A stretch of DNA of 64,000 nt from Flavobacterium flavigenum (GTDB taxonomy: Bacteria; Bacteroidota; Bacteroidia; Flavobacteriales; Flavobacteriaceae). Of the stretch, positions 25,447 through 34,241 are shown piece by piece (the stretch's first letter is position 1; every line of letters begins with the position of its first letter). The position numbers were made by a program, and so were the translations under genes. The notes under the pieces are model-generated. The model saw only the letters and a list, made by a program, of their open reading frames with translations. It ran no database searches and was not told where the DNA came from. The stretch lies in NCBI RefSeq assembly GCF_027111255.2, contig NZ_CP114285.2, forward strand, positions 3,906,001-3,970,000, given 5' to 3'.

Positions 25447-26700
25447 ATGAAAACCATTGTAGATCAGGATATTGATAAAGTACGAGCTCTTCGAAAAATG
25501 AAGCGAAACGCTTTGGCACTTTTGGGTGTAGCTGTTCTGTTATTTATAATTGCCATTTATTTTAAAATTCCGATGCTGCAGGCTTTCAGTGAAGCGGCGA
25601 TGGTAGGTGGCATTGCCGACTGGTTTGCAGTTGTGGCTTTATTTCGTCATCCCATGGGAATTCCCATTTGGCATACAGCAATTATCCCGACCAAAAAAAA
25701 TGAGATTGGTGAGAATCTCGGCAATTTTGTTTCTGAAGAATTTCTGAACCGTGAAAAGCTGGAAATGAAGTTAGACGAATTTAATTTTGCCACTAAAGCT
25801 TCTGACTGGCTTTCGCAGGAAGAAAATGCCAATAAAGTTGCAGATGCTATAGCGTTAAATCTTATTCCGGGTGTTTTAAAAACAATAAAAGATGAAGATA
25901 TAAAGCGATTTATTCAGGTTCAGTTTAAAGAAAAACTCGAAGCAATCAATTTCGGAGATTGGGTGGCATTGGCATTGGAACCGCTGCAAAAGGGGAATGT
26001 AAAAGACCAATTATTGACCAATCTTCTTGAAGTGATGAGTGGTGAACTAAGTGATAATAAAGATTTGATTAGAAAGAAAGTAAAACAATCTACACCTTTT
26101 TTAAGTTTTGGCCTTGCTGATAAAAGCATTTCGGAAGGTATCTTTAATGGGTTGCAGGAGTTTCTTGATGAAGCCAAAAATCCCGACAGTGCTGTAAGAA
26201 TAAAAATTGATGAATATATTTCTGATTTCCTTCATAAAGTAAAAAACTCAGAAGAAACCCGAATTAAAATCAACAATCTGATTGTTGATTTTGCCGGGAA
26301 GAAAGAAGTTCAGGATTACATCAATGGAATCTGGGATGAAATAAAATTATCCATTACAAATGATCTGGAGAAAGGAGAGAAGTCTTCAATCAGAGAAAAT
26401 ATTACGGGTCTGATTCAGAAGTTTGGAAACGGACTCAAAGAAGATGCGATAATGGTAGACAAAATCAATAATTTTATTAAAAACGATTTGCTTTCTGTTC
26501 TTCTGAATAATAAAAAGGTGATAGGAGATTTAATTTCTTCAACTGTAAAAAGCTGGGATGGTAAAGAGGTTTCAGAAAAATTAGAGCTCGAAATCGGAAA
26601 AGACCTTCAGTACATCCGTATCAACGGAACTTTAGTAGGCGGATTTATCGGTCTTATAATTTATGGCGTAGAATGGATTTACCATTATTTTGTAATGTAA
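25447..26700 (+). CDS. DUF445 family membrane protein (YjiN-like)
   Basis: 417 aa from the ATG at 25447; a TTG three codons earlier is also in frame. An N-terminal membrane helix (ALALLGVAVLLFIIAIYF, about 21-38) is followed by the DUF445 signature AAMVGGIADWFAVVALFRHPMGIPIWHTAIIP. A long helical, charged domain of about 300 residues is likely periplasmic or cytoplasmic coiled-coil. A C-terminal helix LVGGFIGLIIYGVEWIYHYF completes the hairpin topology. The family is widespread and its function is unknown. It ends at a terminator shared with the convergent gpmI. Confidence 0.87.
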   Translation: MKTIVDQDIDKVRALRKMKRNALALLGVAVLLFIIAIYFKIPMLQAFSEAAMVGGIADWFAVVALFRHPMGIPIWHTAIIPTKKNEIGENLGNFVSEEFLNREKLEMKLDEFNFATKASDWLSQEENANKVADAIALNLIPGVLKTIKDEDIKRFIQVQFKEKLEAINFGDWVALALEPLQKGNVKDQLLTNLLEVMSGELSDNKDLIRKKVKQSTPFLSFGLADKSISEGIFNGLQEFLDEAKNPDSAVRIKIDEYISDFLHKVKNSEETRIKINNLIVDFAGKKEVQDYINGIWDEIKLSITNDLEKGEKSSIRENITGLIQKFGNGLKEDAIMVDKINNFIKNDLLSVLLNNKKVIGDLISSTVKSWDGKEVSEKLELEIGKDLQYIRINGTLVGGFIGLIIYGVEWIYHYFVM

Positions 26701-26709
26701 ATAAAAGCG

Positions 26710-26741
26710 AAGAGAGACAAATTTTAGAACTTGTCTCTCTT
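26710..26741. terminator. Hairpin between DUF445 gene and gpmI
   Basis: AAGAGAGACAA (26710-26720) pairs perfectly with TTGTCTCTCTT (26731-26741) between convergent genes. T-tails on either side are weak, so efficiency is uncertain. Confidence 0.65.
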
Positions 26742-26765
26742 CTATTAAATAAAATAAGTGGTTTT

Positions 26766-28283
26766 CTATAGTAATGAATGACAAGTCATTGCTTCAGGCT
26801 GTGGAACGCCCATTAATTCTAAAATAGTAGGCGCAATATCCCCTAAAACACCATTTTGAATATTTTTTAATTCTTTGTCAACCAGAATAATCGGCACTGG
26901 GTTTGTTGTGTGTGCTGTATTTGGGCTTCCATCAGGATTAATCATTGTTTCGCAGTTACCGTGATCAGCAATTACAATGGTTGTATAATTGTTTGCAAGA
27001 GCAGCTTCAATTACTTGTTTTGCGCAGGCATCAACAGCCTCACAAGCTTTAATAGCGGCTTCCATGATTCCGGTGTGTCCAACCATATCGCCGTTCGCAA
27101 AGTTTAAACAAACAAAATCTACTTCGCCTTTGTTTAATTCAGGAACAAGGGCATCAGTTAATTCATAAGCACTCATTTCTGGCTGTAAATCGTAAGTGGC
27201 AACTTTTGGGGAGTTTCTTAAAATACGTGATTCTCCTTCAAATGGCACTTCTCTTCCTCCTGAAAAGAAAAAGGTTACGTGTGGATATTTCTCCGTTTCG
27301 GCGATACGAATTTGTTTTTTGCCGGCTTTTTCTAAAACTTCACCAAGCGTTTCAGTAATGTTATCTTTATTGTAAACAACTTTTACGTTTAAATATGTTT
27401 CATCGTAGTTGGTAAGCGTTACAAAATATAAGTTTAATTTGTGCATGTTTTGCTCGTGGAAGTCCTGCTGAGAAAGTGCTTCAGTAAGTTCACGGCCTCT
27501 GTCGGTTCTGAAATTGAAGAATATTACGACATCACCTTCCACAATTGTAGCTAATGGTTTTTCGTTTTCATCAACCATTACGATTGGTTCAATAAATTCA
27601 TCAGTAATATCTTTTGAATAGCTTTCAAGAATACTTGCAACAGCATTTCTTGACGGAGTTCCTACTGCATTTACAACCAGATCATAAGCCAGTTTTACAC
27701 GCTCCCAGCGTTTGTCACGATCCATTGCATAATAACGACCCACAATTGAGGCGATTTTTACAGGAGTATCTTTAATATGGTTTTCTAAATCCTGAATGTA
27801 TTTAGCTCCTGATTTTGGATCAACATCACGTCCGTCTGTAAAGGCGTGAACAAATACATTTTCTAAACCATATTCCTGAGAAGCATCAATAAGTCCGCGT
27901 AAATGTGAGGTATGAGAGTGAACACCTCCATCAGATACTAATCCTAAAAAGTGTACTTTTTTATTGTTTTCTTTAGCATAAGTAAAAGCATCGACCAAAA
28001 CTTGTTCTTTTGCAAGTGTCTGATGTGCTACTGCTAAATTTATTTTAGCCAGATCCTGGTAAACAATTCTTCCGGCACCTAGATTCATGTGGCCTACTTC
28101 GCTATTTCCCATTTGGCCTTCCGGTAAACCTACGTTTAATCCGTCGGTACGAAGCTGAGCGCTAGGGTAATGTTGATAAAGGCTGTTTATGAAAGGAACA
28201 TTTGCATTGTCTATTGCAGATACTTTAGGGTCAGGAGATTTTCCCCAACCATCTAAAATCATAAGTATTACTTTTTTGTTCAT
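26766..28283 (-). CDS. gpmI: 2,3-bisphosphoglycerate-independent phosphoglycerate mutase
   Basis: 505 aa, standard iPGM length. It is an alkaline-phosphatase-fold enzyme with an inserted transferase domain: MILDGWGKS at the N-terminus (metal D11), GQMGNSEVGHMNLGAGR with the phospho-serine nucleophile S61, HAFTDGRDVDP, GRYYAMDRDKRWER and VIADHGNCE near the C-terminus. It converts 3- to 2-phosphoglycerate in glycolysis and gluconeogenesis and needs manganese. Cytosolic. A strong own promoter lies at 28301-28329. No other glycolytic gene is adjacent. Confidence 0.96.
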   Translation of the reverse strand: MNKKVILMILDGWGKSPDPKVSAIDNANVPFINSLYQHYPSAQLRTDGLNVGLPEGQMGNSEVGHMNLGAGRIVYQDLAKINLAVAHQTLAKEQVLVDAFTYAKENNKKVHFLGLVSDGGVHSHTSHLRGLIDASQEYGLENVFVHAFTDGRDVDPKSGAKYIQDLENHIKDTPVKIASIVGRYYAMDRDKRWERVKLAYDLVVNAVGTPSRNAVASILESYSKDITDEFIEPIVMVDENEKPLATIVEGDVVIFFNFRTDRGRELTEALSQQDFHEQNMHKLNLYFVTLTNYDETYLNVKVVYNKDNITETLGEVLEKAGKKQIRIAETEKYPHVTFFFSGGREVPFEGESRILRNSPKVATYDLQPEMSAYELTDALVPELNKGEVDFVCLNFANGDMVGHTGIMEAAIKACEAVDACAKQVIEAALANNYTTIVIADHGNCETMINPDGSPNTAHTTNPVPIILVDKELKNIQNGVLGDIAPTILELMGVPQPEAMTCHSLL

Positions 28284-28300
28284 TGGTTTTTAGTTTTTGG

Positions 28301-28329
28301 CAAAGATAAACCATTTATAAAACACGCAA
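28301..28329 (-). promoter_or_regulatory. gpmI: Promoter of gpmI
   Basis: Minus strand TTG (28327-28329), 18-bp spacer, TATCTTTG (28301-28308): both elements match, about 18 bp before the ATG. Confidence 0.72.
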
Positions 28330-28644
28330 GTAGTGATTGCTACAATTATGCTTTATAAAATGAACATGATAAAAAAATAATAATTTAATTGAAGAAGCCT
28401 TTGTTTTTTAAAATTAATGCATAACCCAATTTGGTTTTAAACTATATAATGTACAATTAAATTATGTCAAAGTTGTTTTTAAAGCTCTTCATTGATTTAA
28501 AATGCGTTTGAAAACCTTTTTCTGTAGATTGTTACTTGACACAATTGAAAGATATTTTAAAAGCAAGGTAAATTCCTGCAAAAAACAATCAAATGTTTAA
28601 GTTTCCTTAACTTCTATTGCGATTAATTGTTAAATTTTGAATAA

Positions 28645-28666
28645 ATATCACCTAATTTAGTGATAT
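28645..28666. promoter_or_regulatory. Inverted repeat, possible operator
   Basis: ATATCAC (28645-28651), 8-bp spacer, GTGATAT (28660-28666). It lies about 27 bp upstream of the -7 element at 28693, a usual activator or repressor position. Confidence 0.4.
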
Positions 28667-28692
28667 AGTGTTACATAATTATAAATAAGTTT

Positions 28693-28700
28693 TACATTTG
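28693..28700 (+). promoter_or_regulatory. Promoter -7 element of L,D-transpeptidase gene
   Basis: TACATTTG, exact TAnnTTTG, 36 bp before the ATG at 28737; no clear TTG at -33, which may mean an activator is needed. Confidence 0.55.
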
Positions 28701-28736
28701 CCCTACCTCAAGTTATGTATAACCTAAACGAAATCA

Positions 28737-29462
28737 ATGATTTATAAGATTTATCCCGCAATTCTGTTTTTGTTTTTGTCATTTGGTACAGATTCTAAAA
28801 ATACTGCTGAGACTAAAACTGTAACAGCAATGAGTATCGCAAAAGTTGAAAAACGTTCTGTAATTGATACTAAAATTGAGAATATTTATAACACATTAAA
28901 TACAAATAGTTTTGTTCTTCCTGAACTAAAAACATTTACTGAAGCCTTAAAAGGGTTTTACTTATTGAAAGAAAAAGGAGTTATCCAAAAAGATATCTTG
29001 ACTTTAATTGATTTTAGTTTGTCATCAAATCTAAAACGCCTTTGGGTAATCGATTTGTCCTCTAATACAATTTTGTTCCAGTCTCTTGTGGCTCACGGAA
29101 TGAATACCGGAGAAGAGTTTGCTTCTGCATTTTCAAATGTAAATTCTTCATTTAAAAGCAGTCTCGGCTTTTATGCTACGGGTGAAATTTATCAGGGTAA
29201 ACATGGTGCTTCATTGCGATTAGATGGTTTAGAAAGAGGTATAAATGATCAGGCCCGTAAAAGAGGTGTTGTAATGCATGGTGCCGATTATGTTTCTGAA
29301 TCTTTTATCAGAGCCCATAAAAGACTAGGCAGAAGCCAGGGTTGCCCTGCTGTTCCTGTTGAATTGACAGACGATATTATTCAGACCATAAAAGGGAAGT
29401 CATGCCTGTATATCTATCACCCGTCAAGAAGTTTTATGATGGAACAAGAGCTAATTTCTTAA
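28737..29462 (+). CDS. Murein L,D-transpeptidase catalytic-domain protein (YkuD_2 type)
   Basis: 241 aa. A hydrophobic N-terminus (IYPAILFLFLSFGT) acts as a signal peptide or anchor. The domain typical of the YkuD_2 group is visible: LWVIDLSSNTILFQSLVAHGMNTGEEFA, then FYATGEIYQGKHGASLRLDG, and the catalytic end VVMHGADYV with GRSQGCPAVP, giving His and Cys (Cys in SQGCPAV). Relatives cross-link or edit peptidoglycan through meso-DAP residues, making beta-lactam-resistant 3-3 links; activity of this subgroup is little tested. It ends 12 nt inside the convergent YcbB-like gene, another L,D-transpeptidase. Confidence 0.85.
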   Translation: MIYKIYPAILFLFLSFGTDSKNTAETKTVTAMSIAKVEKRSVIDTKIENIYNTLNTNSFVLPELKTFTEALKGFYLLKEKGVIQKDILTLIDFSLSSNLKRLWVIDLSSNTILFQSLVAHGMNTGEEFASAFSNVNSSFKSSLGFYATGEIYQGKHGASLRLDGLERGINDQARKRGVVMHGADYVSESFIRAHKRLGRSQGCPAVPVELTDDIIQTIKGKSCLYIYHPSRSFMMEQELIS

Positions 29463-31031
29463 TTTGGAATATAAGTCTTCATCAAGATCATAGACATCGT
29501 ATCTAAAAATTAACTGGTCTTTTTCGGTCCAGGCAGTCCAGTACCATTGGTATAATTTGTATTTCTTGGTAATTCTAATGCTAGTTGTCTTTTTACGTGC
29601 AATAATAGTGTCTATTTTTTCTTTAGACCAGTTTTTAGAATCATCTAAAATATGCTGTGCTAATTCTAAAGGGTTTTCAACACGCACACAGCCAGAACTT
29701 AAGGAACGGTTGCTTCTTTCAAAGTAATTTCTGTGATTGGTGTCGTGCAAATACACGCTATAATTATTAGGAAACATAATTTTTATTAACCCAAGGGAGT
29801 TGTAATAACCCGGTTTTTGGATATATCGATAGCTTCTGGGTTTGTTGATGTTCCAGTTTGCAGGGTCGACTTCGTGTCCGGCTCTGTCATAAATCGTGAT
29901 ATTCTTGTTTTTTAAATAATTTCGATTGCGCTTCATTGCAGGAACCACATCTTCTTTTAAAATGGTGGGAGGGACTGTCCAGGTTGGGTTAAAAACAATA
30001 CTTTTAAGAGTAGAAGTTAAAACCGGAGTTTTTCTTTTGCTAGTTCCGACAACTACATTTCTCACCGCTGTAGTATCATTATTTTCTACAACATGCAATT
30101 TAAAATCAGGAATGTTTACTATAAAGTAATTTTCTGCTAATTCGTTTGGGTACCATCTCCAACGCTCCAGATTCGCAATAATTTGATGCTTTCTTTTTTC
30201 TTTAGAAAAATTTAGGTGATGGATAGTACTCGCTCCAATGACACCATCGGCAACTAAACCATGTCTGGCTTGGAATTTTTTTACCGCTTCAAATGTTTTG
30301 TTGTCATAGATTCTTGTCAAACTGTCGTTTTCTGACATGTCATTCCAGTAAAGAAGTCTCTTTTTAATGTTTATTAAAGCAATATTAGTATCATTTGGTT
30401 TTATTTTTTCTGCTGATTCAATCAATTTTACATTATCAGAAGGAAAAGCATTGACAAGTTTCAAGGCTTTTAGTAATTGTTTATAAGTTTCAGTTTTCGG
30501 CTGAATGTTTTCAACTAAACTATCTAAAGTATTACGGTTGAAACTTTTTACTAAAACAGCATTGATGTCTAAATCCTTGTCTTCAAGTGCCCAGTCACGA
30601 TATAAATACTTAGGATTTAATTTTCCTTCATATAAATGGGTCACATATTTTTCAAAATTATGTGTAAGCAACAGATCATATTCAGCGAGCTGTTTATTAT
30701 TTAATTTGTCAATTTGTTTTTCATACACATCCATCTTTTTTACCCGATAATCATTTGGATTCAGGCCTAATTCATCTGATTTTTTCAGTTGTGACAAGAT
30801 GTAGGTTCTTTTTTTAAGATTTCCCCAAATCGTTTTGTTAGCAGATGAAAGATAAAATTGTTTTAATGTTTCGCTTTTATACGAATTTATAAGTGCAGTA
30901 TCAATGTCAACTGTCCTTGCATCTGTAATTACAATGGCAGGCAAGGCTTTTTTTATTTTAGGGGTATTTTTTTGTTCTTTTTTACAGCTTACAACAACAA
31001 ACAATAATAATAGAAAGTAAAATTTATTCAT
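29451..31031 (-). CDS. L,D-transpeptidase lipoprotein, YcbB/LdtD type
   Basis: 526 aa. The lipobox is FVVVSC, so it is a lipoprotein (Cys16). A helical scaffold domain at about 70-210 is followed by a peptidoglycan-binding repeat (KFQARHGLVADGVIGASTIHHLN) and the YkuD catalytic domain. The latter contains NIPDFKLHVVENND, VFNPTWTVPPTI, and the active site YSVYLHDTNHR with SLSSGCVRVENP (catalytic Cys in SGCVRV). It forms 3-3 cross-links or attaches proteins to peptidoglycan in the periplasm. Its ATG is 1 bp from the stop of the GNAT gene, so the two form an operon. Confidence 0.9.
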   Translation of the reverse strand: MNKFYFLLLLFVVVSCKKEQKNTPKIKKALPAIVITDARTVDIDTALINSYKSETLKQFYLSSANKTIWGNLKKRTYILSQLKKSDELGLNPNDYRVKKMDVYEKQIDKLNNKQLAEYDLLLTHNFEKYVTHLYEGKLNPKYLYRDWALEDKDLDINAVLVKSFNRNTLDSLVENIQPKTETYKQLLKALKLVNAFPSDNVKLIESAEKIKPNDTNIALINIKKRLLYWNDMSENDSLTRIYDNKTFEAVKKFQARHGLVADGVIGASTIHHLNFSKEKRKHQIIANLERWRWYPNELAENYFIVNIPDFKLHVVENNDTTAVRNVVVGTSKRKTPVLTSTLKSIVFNPTWTVPPTILKEDVVPAMKRNRNYLKNKNITIYDRAGHEVDPANWNINKPRSYRYIQKPGYYNSLGLIKIMFPNNYSVYLHDTNHRNYFERSNRSLSSGCVRVENPLELAQHILDDSKNWSKEKIDTIIARKKTTSIRITKKYKLYQWYWTAWTEKDQLIFRYDVYDLDEDLYSKLRN

Positions 31032-31032
31032 T

Positions 31033-31470
31033 TTATATTTTTTTGTACATTAAATAATGTTCTCCAACACCTGGGATCTCAAAAGAATTTCCCTTGACTT
31101 CGTATCCCATTTTTTTATAGAAACCAACAGCAGCCACTCTGGCATTAAACCATATTAAATGGAATCCGTTTGAAATACAGTATGCTTCACAATGTTTAAC
31201 AAGAGCTTCTCCATGACCTTTTTTCTGATGTGCTTCTGCAATAGCCATGCCGCGAATCTGTGCTTGTAAATTTTCTGCAAATATAGGATTGGTTTTAAGG
31301 AATAACGAAATTATTCCTGTTAAATCTGAATTATCAAATAATCCGAAGTGATGTGTTGTTTGTAAATCATCGCCGTCAAAAATGCAGGTTTCGATGGGTT
31401 TTCCTTTTCTGAGGACAGGATGTCGTAAAATAAAAGTTTCCTGAGAGGATATTTCTTTAATTAATGTCAT
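31033..31470 (-). CDS. GNAT family N-acetyltransferase
   Basis: 145 aa, a single GNAT domain. The acetyl-CoA pyrophosphate loop is IRGMAIAEAHQKKGHGEALV (Q-x-x-G-x-G/A form, about residues 70-89). The C-terminal half has the usual LIWFNARVAAVGFYKKMGYEVKGN signature, in which the substrate-facing tyrosine follows FYKKMGY. Acceptor unknown; resemblance to small ElaA/YitI-type enzymes. It is the first gene of a two-gene operon with the L,D-transpeptidase, with a promoter at 31487-31494. Confidence 0.85.
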   Translation of the reverse strand: MTLIKEISSQETFILRHPVLRKGKPIETCIFDGDDLQTTHHFGLFDNSDLTGIISLFLKTNPIFAENLQAQIRGMAIAEAHQKKGHGEALVKHCEAYCISNGFHLIWFNARVAAVGFYKKMGYEVKGNSFEIPGVGEHYLMYKKI

Positions 31471-31486
31471 GTTTGGAATAAAAAAA

Positions 31487-31494
31487 CAAAGCTA
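31487..31494 (-). promoter_or_regulatory. Promoter -7 element of the GNAT / L,D-transpeptidase operon
   Basis: Minus strand TAGCTTTG matches TAnnTTTG, 17 bp before the ATG at 31470. Confidence 0.55.
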
Positions 31495-31561
31495 TAACAT
31501 TTTAATTTTAAATAGATTACTAAAAATAGTGATTTTTAATTTATTTTTTTTCAAAAAAAGC

Positions 31562-31593
31562 TTGTTTTAAAGCTTACTTATTTTTTATATTTG
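31562..31593 (+). promoter_or_regulatory. Promoter of first tRNA-Gly
   Basis: TTG (31562-31564), 21-bp spacer, TATATTTG (31586-31593), 12 bp before the tRNA. The second tRNA repeats the same TATATTTGCACC upstream (31752-31763), so each has its own start. Confidence 0.72.
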
Positions 31594-31605
31594 CACCACA
31601 GTAAT

Positions 31606-31678
<73 letters not shown>

Positions 31679-31751
31679 CTAATCGAAACTTAGGTTTAGA
31701 TTTTAAATTTAAATAATTTAGTTTTTTATTTTTTTAAATAATTTAATTATT

Positions 31752-31759
31752 TATATTTG
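31752..31759 (+). promoter_or_regulatory. Promoter -7 element of second tRNA-Gly
   Basis: TATATTTG 12 bp before the tRNA, identical to the element before copy 1; no TTG at the expected -33 distance. Confidence 0.6.
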
Positions 31760-31771
31760 CACCCTGTTAAT

Positions 31772-31844
<73 letters not shown>

Positions 31845-31849
31845 CTTCA

Positions 31850-31886
31850 AAATCCTCAAACAATTTGTTTGAGGATTTTTTGTTTT
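31850..31886. terminator. Bidirectional terminator after tRNA-Gly copy 2
   Basis: AAATCCTCAAACAA (31850-31863) pairs with TTGTTTGAGGATTT (31865-31878), then a T-run. It serves the tRNAs and probably also pepE, which stops at 31892 on the other strand. Confidence 0.85.
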
Positions 31887-31891
31887 ATATC

Positions 31892-32599
31892 CTATTTTAA
31901 ACCACTCAGGTCACTTTCAGGTCCTAATTCTGCCGGAAGCTGATTTTGCCTAAATAATCTGGCTGATAAATTTCCTTTCAGAGTAATTTTTTCTCCTTTT
32001 ACTTTAAGCCAGCTTCCTTCTCTCAGTCCTAAAACCGGAATTGTATTAAATGCATGATATTCTTGGATGCGTTCTTCCCTCGTTTCTCCCATATGGGTAG
32101 AATTATCTTCAGGGTCTAAATAATGCGGATTCAGGTTAAAAGAAATCAAACCTAAAGTTTGAAAACTTGGAGGGTAAACGATAGGCATATCATTGGTTGT
32201 CTGCATCGAAAGTCCGCAAATATTACTTCCGGCACTCGTTCCCAGATATGGTGTTCCGTTTTTCACTGTTTCAGAAAGAAGCTGCATGATATTGTTTTTG
32301 TATAATTGCGTAACCAATAAAAAGGTGTTTCCTCCGCCAGTAAATATTCCTTCGGCATTTTTTATAGCTGTTTCGGGATTTTCAAATTCATGAATCCCTT
32401 TTACTGAAATAGTAATGGTTTGAAATACTGCAGCCACTTTTTGTGTGTATTCTTCATGAGAAATTCCTCCTGGGCGAGCATAAGGTATGAATAAAATAGT
32501 TTTACAGTTTGCAAAATGCGATTGCAGGGTAGGTAATAAATATTCTAAATAACTGCTTCCGTGTAAAGTAGAAGTGCTGGCAATAATAACATTTTTCAT
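31892..32599 (-). CDS. pepE: Dipeptidase E (peptidase family S51)
   Basis: 235 aa, full length for PepE. The class-I glutamine-amidotransferase-like fold shows FIPYARPG, GIFTGGGNTF and the nucleophile elbow YLGTSAGSNIC with Ser122. HYLDPEDNSTHMGETREERIQEY (with His) and LGLREGSWL (with Glu) complete the active-site region. It cleaves N-terminal aspartyl dipeptides in the cytosol. An inexact -7-like TATCTTTA lies upstream on the minus strand. The neighbouring tRNAs are unrelated. Confidence 0.93.
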   Translation of the reverse strand: MKNVIIASTSTLHGSSYLEYLLPTLQSHFANCKTILFIPYARPGGISHEEYTQKVAAVFQTITISVKGIHEFENPETAIKNAEGIFTGGGNTFLLVTQLYKNNIMQLLSETVKNGTPYLGTSAGSNICGLSMQTTNDMPIVYPPSFQTLGLISFNLNPHYLDPEDNSTHMGETREERIQEYHAFNTIPVLGLREGSWLKVKGEKITLKGNLSARLFRQNQLPAELGPESDLSGLK

Positions 32600-32758
32600 A
32601 AAATTCTAAATGATTTTAGGTTTAAAGATATTAAAAATGAAAGTTGCCACTGTTAAAAAGCTGATTTTAATTAACATATTTTTATAAAGCCGTTAATAGT
32701 AATTTGGAACATATTAGGATATTTTTACATTTTTAAGAATAATTCTAAATTTTTTATT

Positions 32759-33529
32759 TTGATTGGCAAGATTATTTGTTTTTTAGTATTGTTTTTGTTT
32801 CAGAATGGCTGGTCTCAGCATGGCGAGCGTACTATTTTAAAAGGAAGAATTATTTCATATACAAATGATCTGGAAGGTGTCTATGTTATTAATACGCAGA
32901 CTGAGGCAATGGTAAATACTACTCCTGATGGATATTTTTCTATAATGGCTAAAAGTGGTGATACGCTTGTTTTTTCATCGATTCAGTTTAAAGAAAACAG
33001 AGTTTTATTAACACCGGAGAATTTTTCAGATCTTGATTTTACAGTGAAATTAAATCTTCTGATGCATCAGTTGCAGGAAGTGATCATTAAGCGATACGAT
33101 AACATCAATGCCGTGGCTCTGGGAATTGTTCCTTCCGGGCAAAAAAGTTATACAGAAGCTGAAAGGAAATTGCATACAGCCACAGCTTTAAATCCTACTG
33201 CAAATACCGAAAATATGATGGCCGGAGGCTCTATTTCTGCGGATCCGATCTTCAATTTTTTTTCAGGACGTACTGCAATGTTGAAAAAAGAAGTGGCTGT
33301 TGAGAAAAAAGAATTTTTCATGAAACTTTTAGAAAAAATGTTCACGGTGGATCATTTTGTAGACAGGTTAAAAATTCCTCTTGAATATGTAAAAGGTTTT
33401 GAATATTATGCTGTTGAAAATGAAAATTTTACAAAAATTTTGGATTCGAAAAATAGAACTTCGACTGAGTTTTTACTGGGAGAATTAGCAGTTAAATATA
33501 AAGAAATAATTGCCGGTGAAGCTAAATAA
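32759..33529 (+). CDS. Secreted carboxypeptidase-regulatory-like domain protein, paralog A
   Basis: 256 aa. Start is a TTG (32759-32761) with no in-frame ATG upstream; the following IICFLVLFLFQNGWSQ is a good signal peptide. The mature part opens with a beta-sandwich of the CarboxypepD_reg-like type (LKGRIISYTNDLEGVYVINTQTE, FSIMAKSGDTLVFSSIQF). A middle region has NAVALGIVPSGQKSYTEAERK and SGRTAMLKKEVAVEKKE; the tail has DRLKIPLEYVKGFEYYAVEN. Paralog B repeats this architecture. Likely periplasmic or outer-membrane associated. Function unknown. First gene of a compact operon. Confidence 0.75.
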   Translation: MIGKIICFLVLFLFQNGWSQHGERTILKGRIISYTNDLEGVYVINTQTEAMVNTTPDGYFSIMAKSGDTLVFSSIQFKENRVLLTPENFSDLDFTVKLNLLMHQLQEVIIKRYDNINAVALGIVPSGQKSYTEAERKLHTATALNPTANTENMMAGGSISADPIFNFFSGRTAMLKKEVAVEKKEFFMKLLEKMFTVDHFVDRLKIPLEYVKGFEYYAVENENFTKILDSKNRTSTEFLLGELAVKYKEIIAGEAK

Positions 33530-34241
33530 TATACTATATATCATTGTAATTTTTATTGTTCAGATTTCTTTTGGGCAAACTTCTGGTGCTAAAGAAATCC
33601 AGGGTCAGATTCTTAAGCAGTCTACTCCTGTTGATGGTGTAAACATTATTAATAATAATACACAGGTTACGGCGGTTTCAGATGTAAACGGATTGTTTTC
33701 TATTGTGGCAAAAGAAGGAGATGTTTTAGTTTTTTCTTCAGTAAATTTAGAACCGTTAAAACGTCGGATTGGTGCTGAAGATTTACAAGAAAAGCTACTT
33801 CGGATAAAAATGGCAGCAAAAGAAATTGAGTTAAAAGAAGTGATTGTAAATGAGAATGCTAATATTACAGCAGAAAACCTCGGAATTATTCCGCATGGGC
33901 AAAAAAAATATACTCCGGCTGAAAGAAAAATTTATACCGCAACATCAACCTCAGTGGATAAAATACTAAATTCTATTTCAGGAAGAACTGCCATGCTGAA
34001 AAAAGAGGCTAAAATTGAGAAGAAAGAGGTTCTTTTTAGAAAATTAGAATATCTCTTTGAGGAAAATTATTATACAGATCGACTTAAAATTCCGTTAGAA
34101 CATATTAAAGGATTTCAGCTTTATTGCGTGGAAAGTCCTGAATTTGCTGTATCTTTGAATACTAAGAACAAAACAATGAGTATGTTTTTAATAACAGGTC
34201 TTGCTCAGGAATATCTAAAAATCATAGAAAATGAAAAATAA
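33516..34241 (+). CDS. Secreted carboxypeptidase-regulatory-like domain protein, paralog B
   Basis: About 241 aa from GTG 33516-33518, inside the end of paralog A (14-nt overlap). A TTG two codons earlier is possible, but the signal peptide NNILYIIVIFIVQISFGQ fits the GTG. The layout is that of paralog A: domain with IQGQILKQSTPVDGVNI and FSIVAKEGDVLVFSS, a core ENLGIIPHGQKKYTPAERK and SGRTAMLKKEAKIEKKE, and tail DRLKIPLEHIKGFQLYCVES. The shared middle and tail motifs show recent duplication. No catalytic motif. Translational coupling to A is likely. Confidence 0.75.
   Translation: MKLNNILYIIVIFIVQISFGQTSGAKEIQGQILKQSTPVDGVNIINNNTQVTAVSDVNGLFSIVAKEGDVLVFSSVNLEPLKRRIGAEDLQEKLLRIKMAAKEIELKEVIVNENANITAENLGIIPHGQKKYTPAERKIYTATSTSVDKILNSISGRTAMLKKEAKIEKKEVLFRKLEYLFEENYYTDRLKIPLEHIKGFQLYCVESPEFAVSLNTKNKTMSMFLITGLAQEYLKIIENEK

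Larger units (their letters stand above)
28284..28736. other. 453-bp divergent intergenic region
   Basis: It separates gpmI (leftward) from an L,D-transpeptidase gene (rightward). It contains the gpmI promoter, a -7 element TACATTTG at 28693-28700 for the rightward gene, and an inverted repeat ATATCAC-N8-GTGATAT at 28645-28666. The 300 bp in the middle hold no ORF or RNA that I can recognise. Confidence 0.6.

Noticed and set aside
31681..31771. Extra small RNA between the two tRNAs
   Set aside because: The spacer is AT-rich with no cloverleaf or hairpin beyond the promoter.
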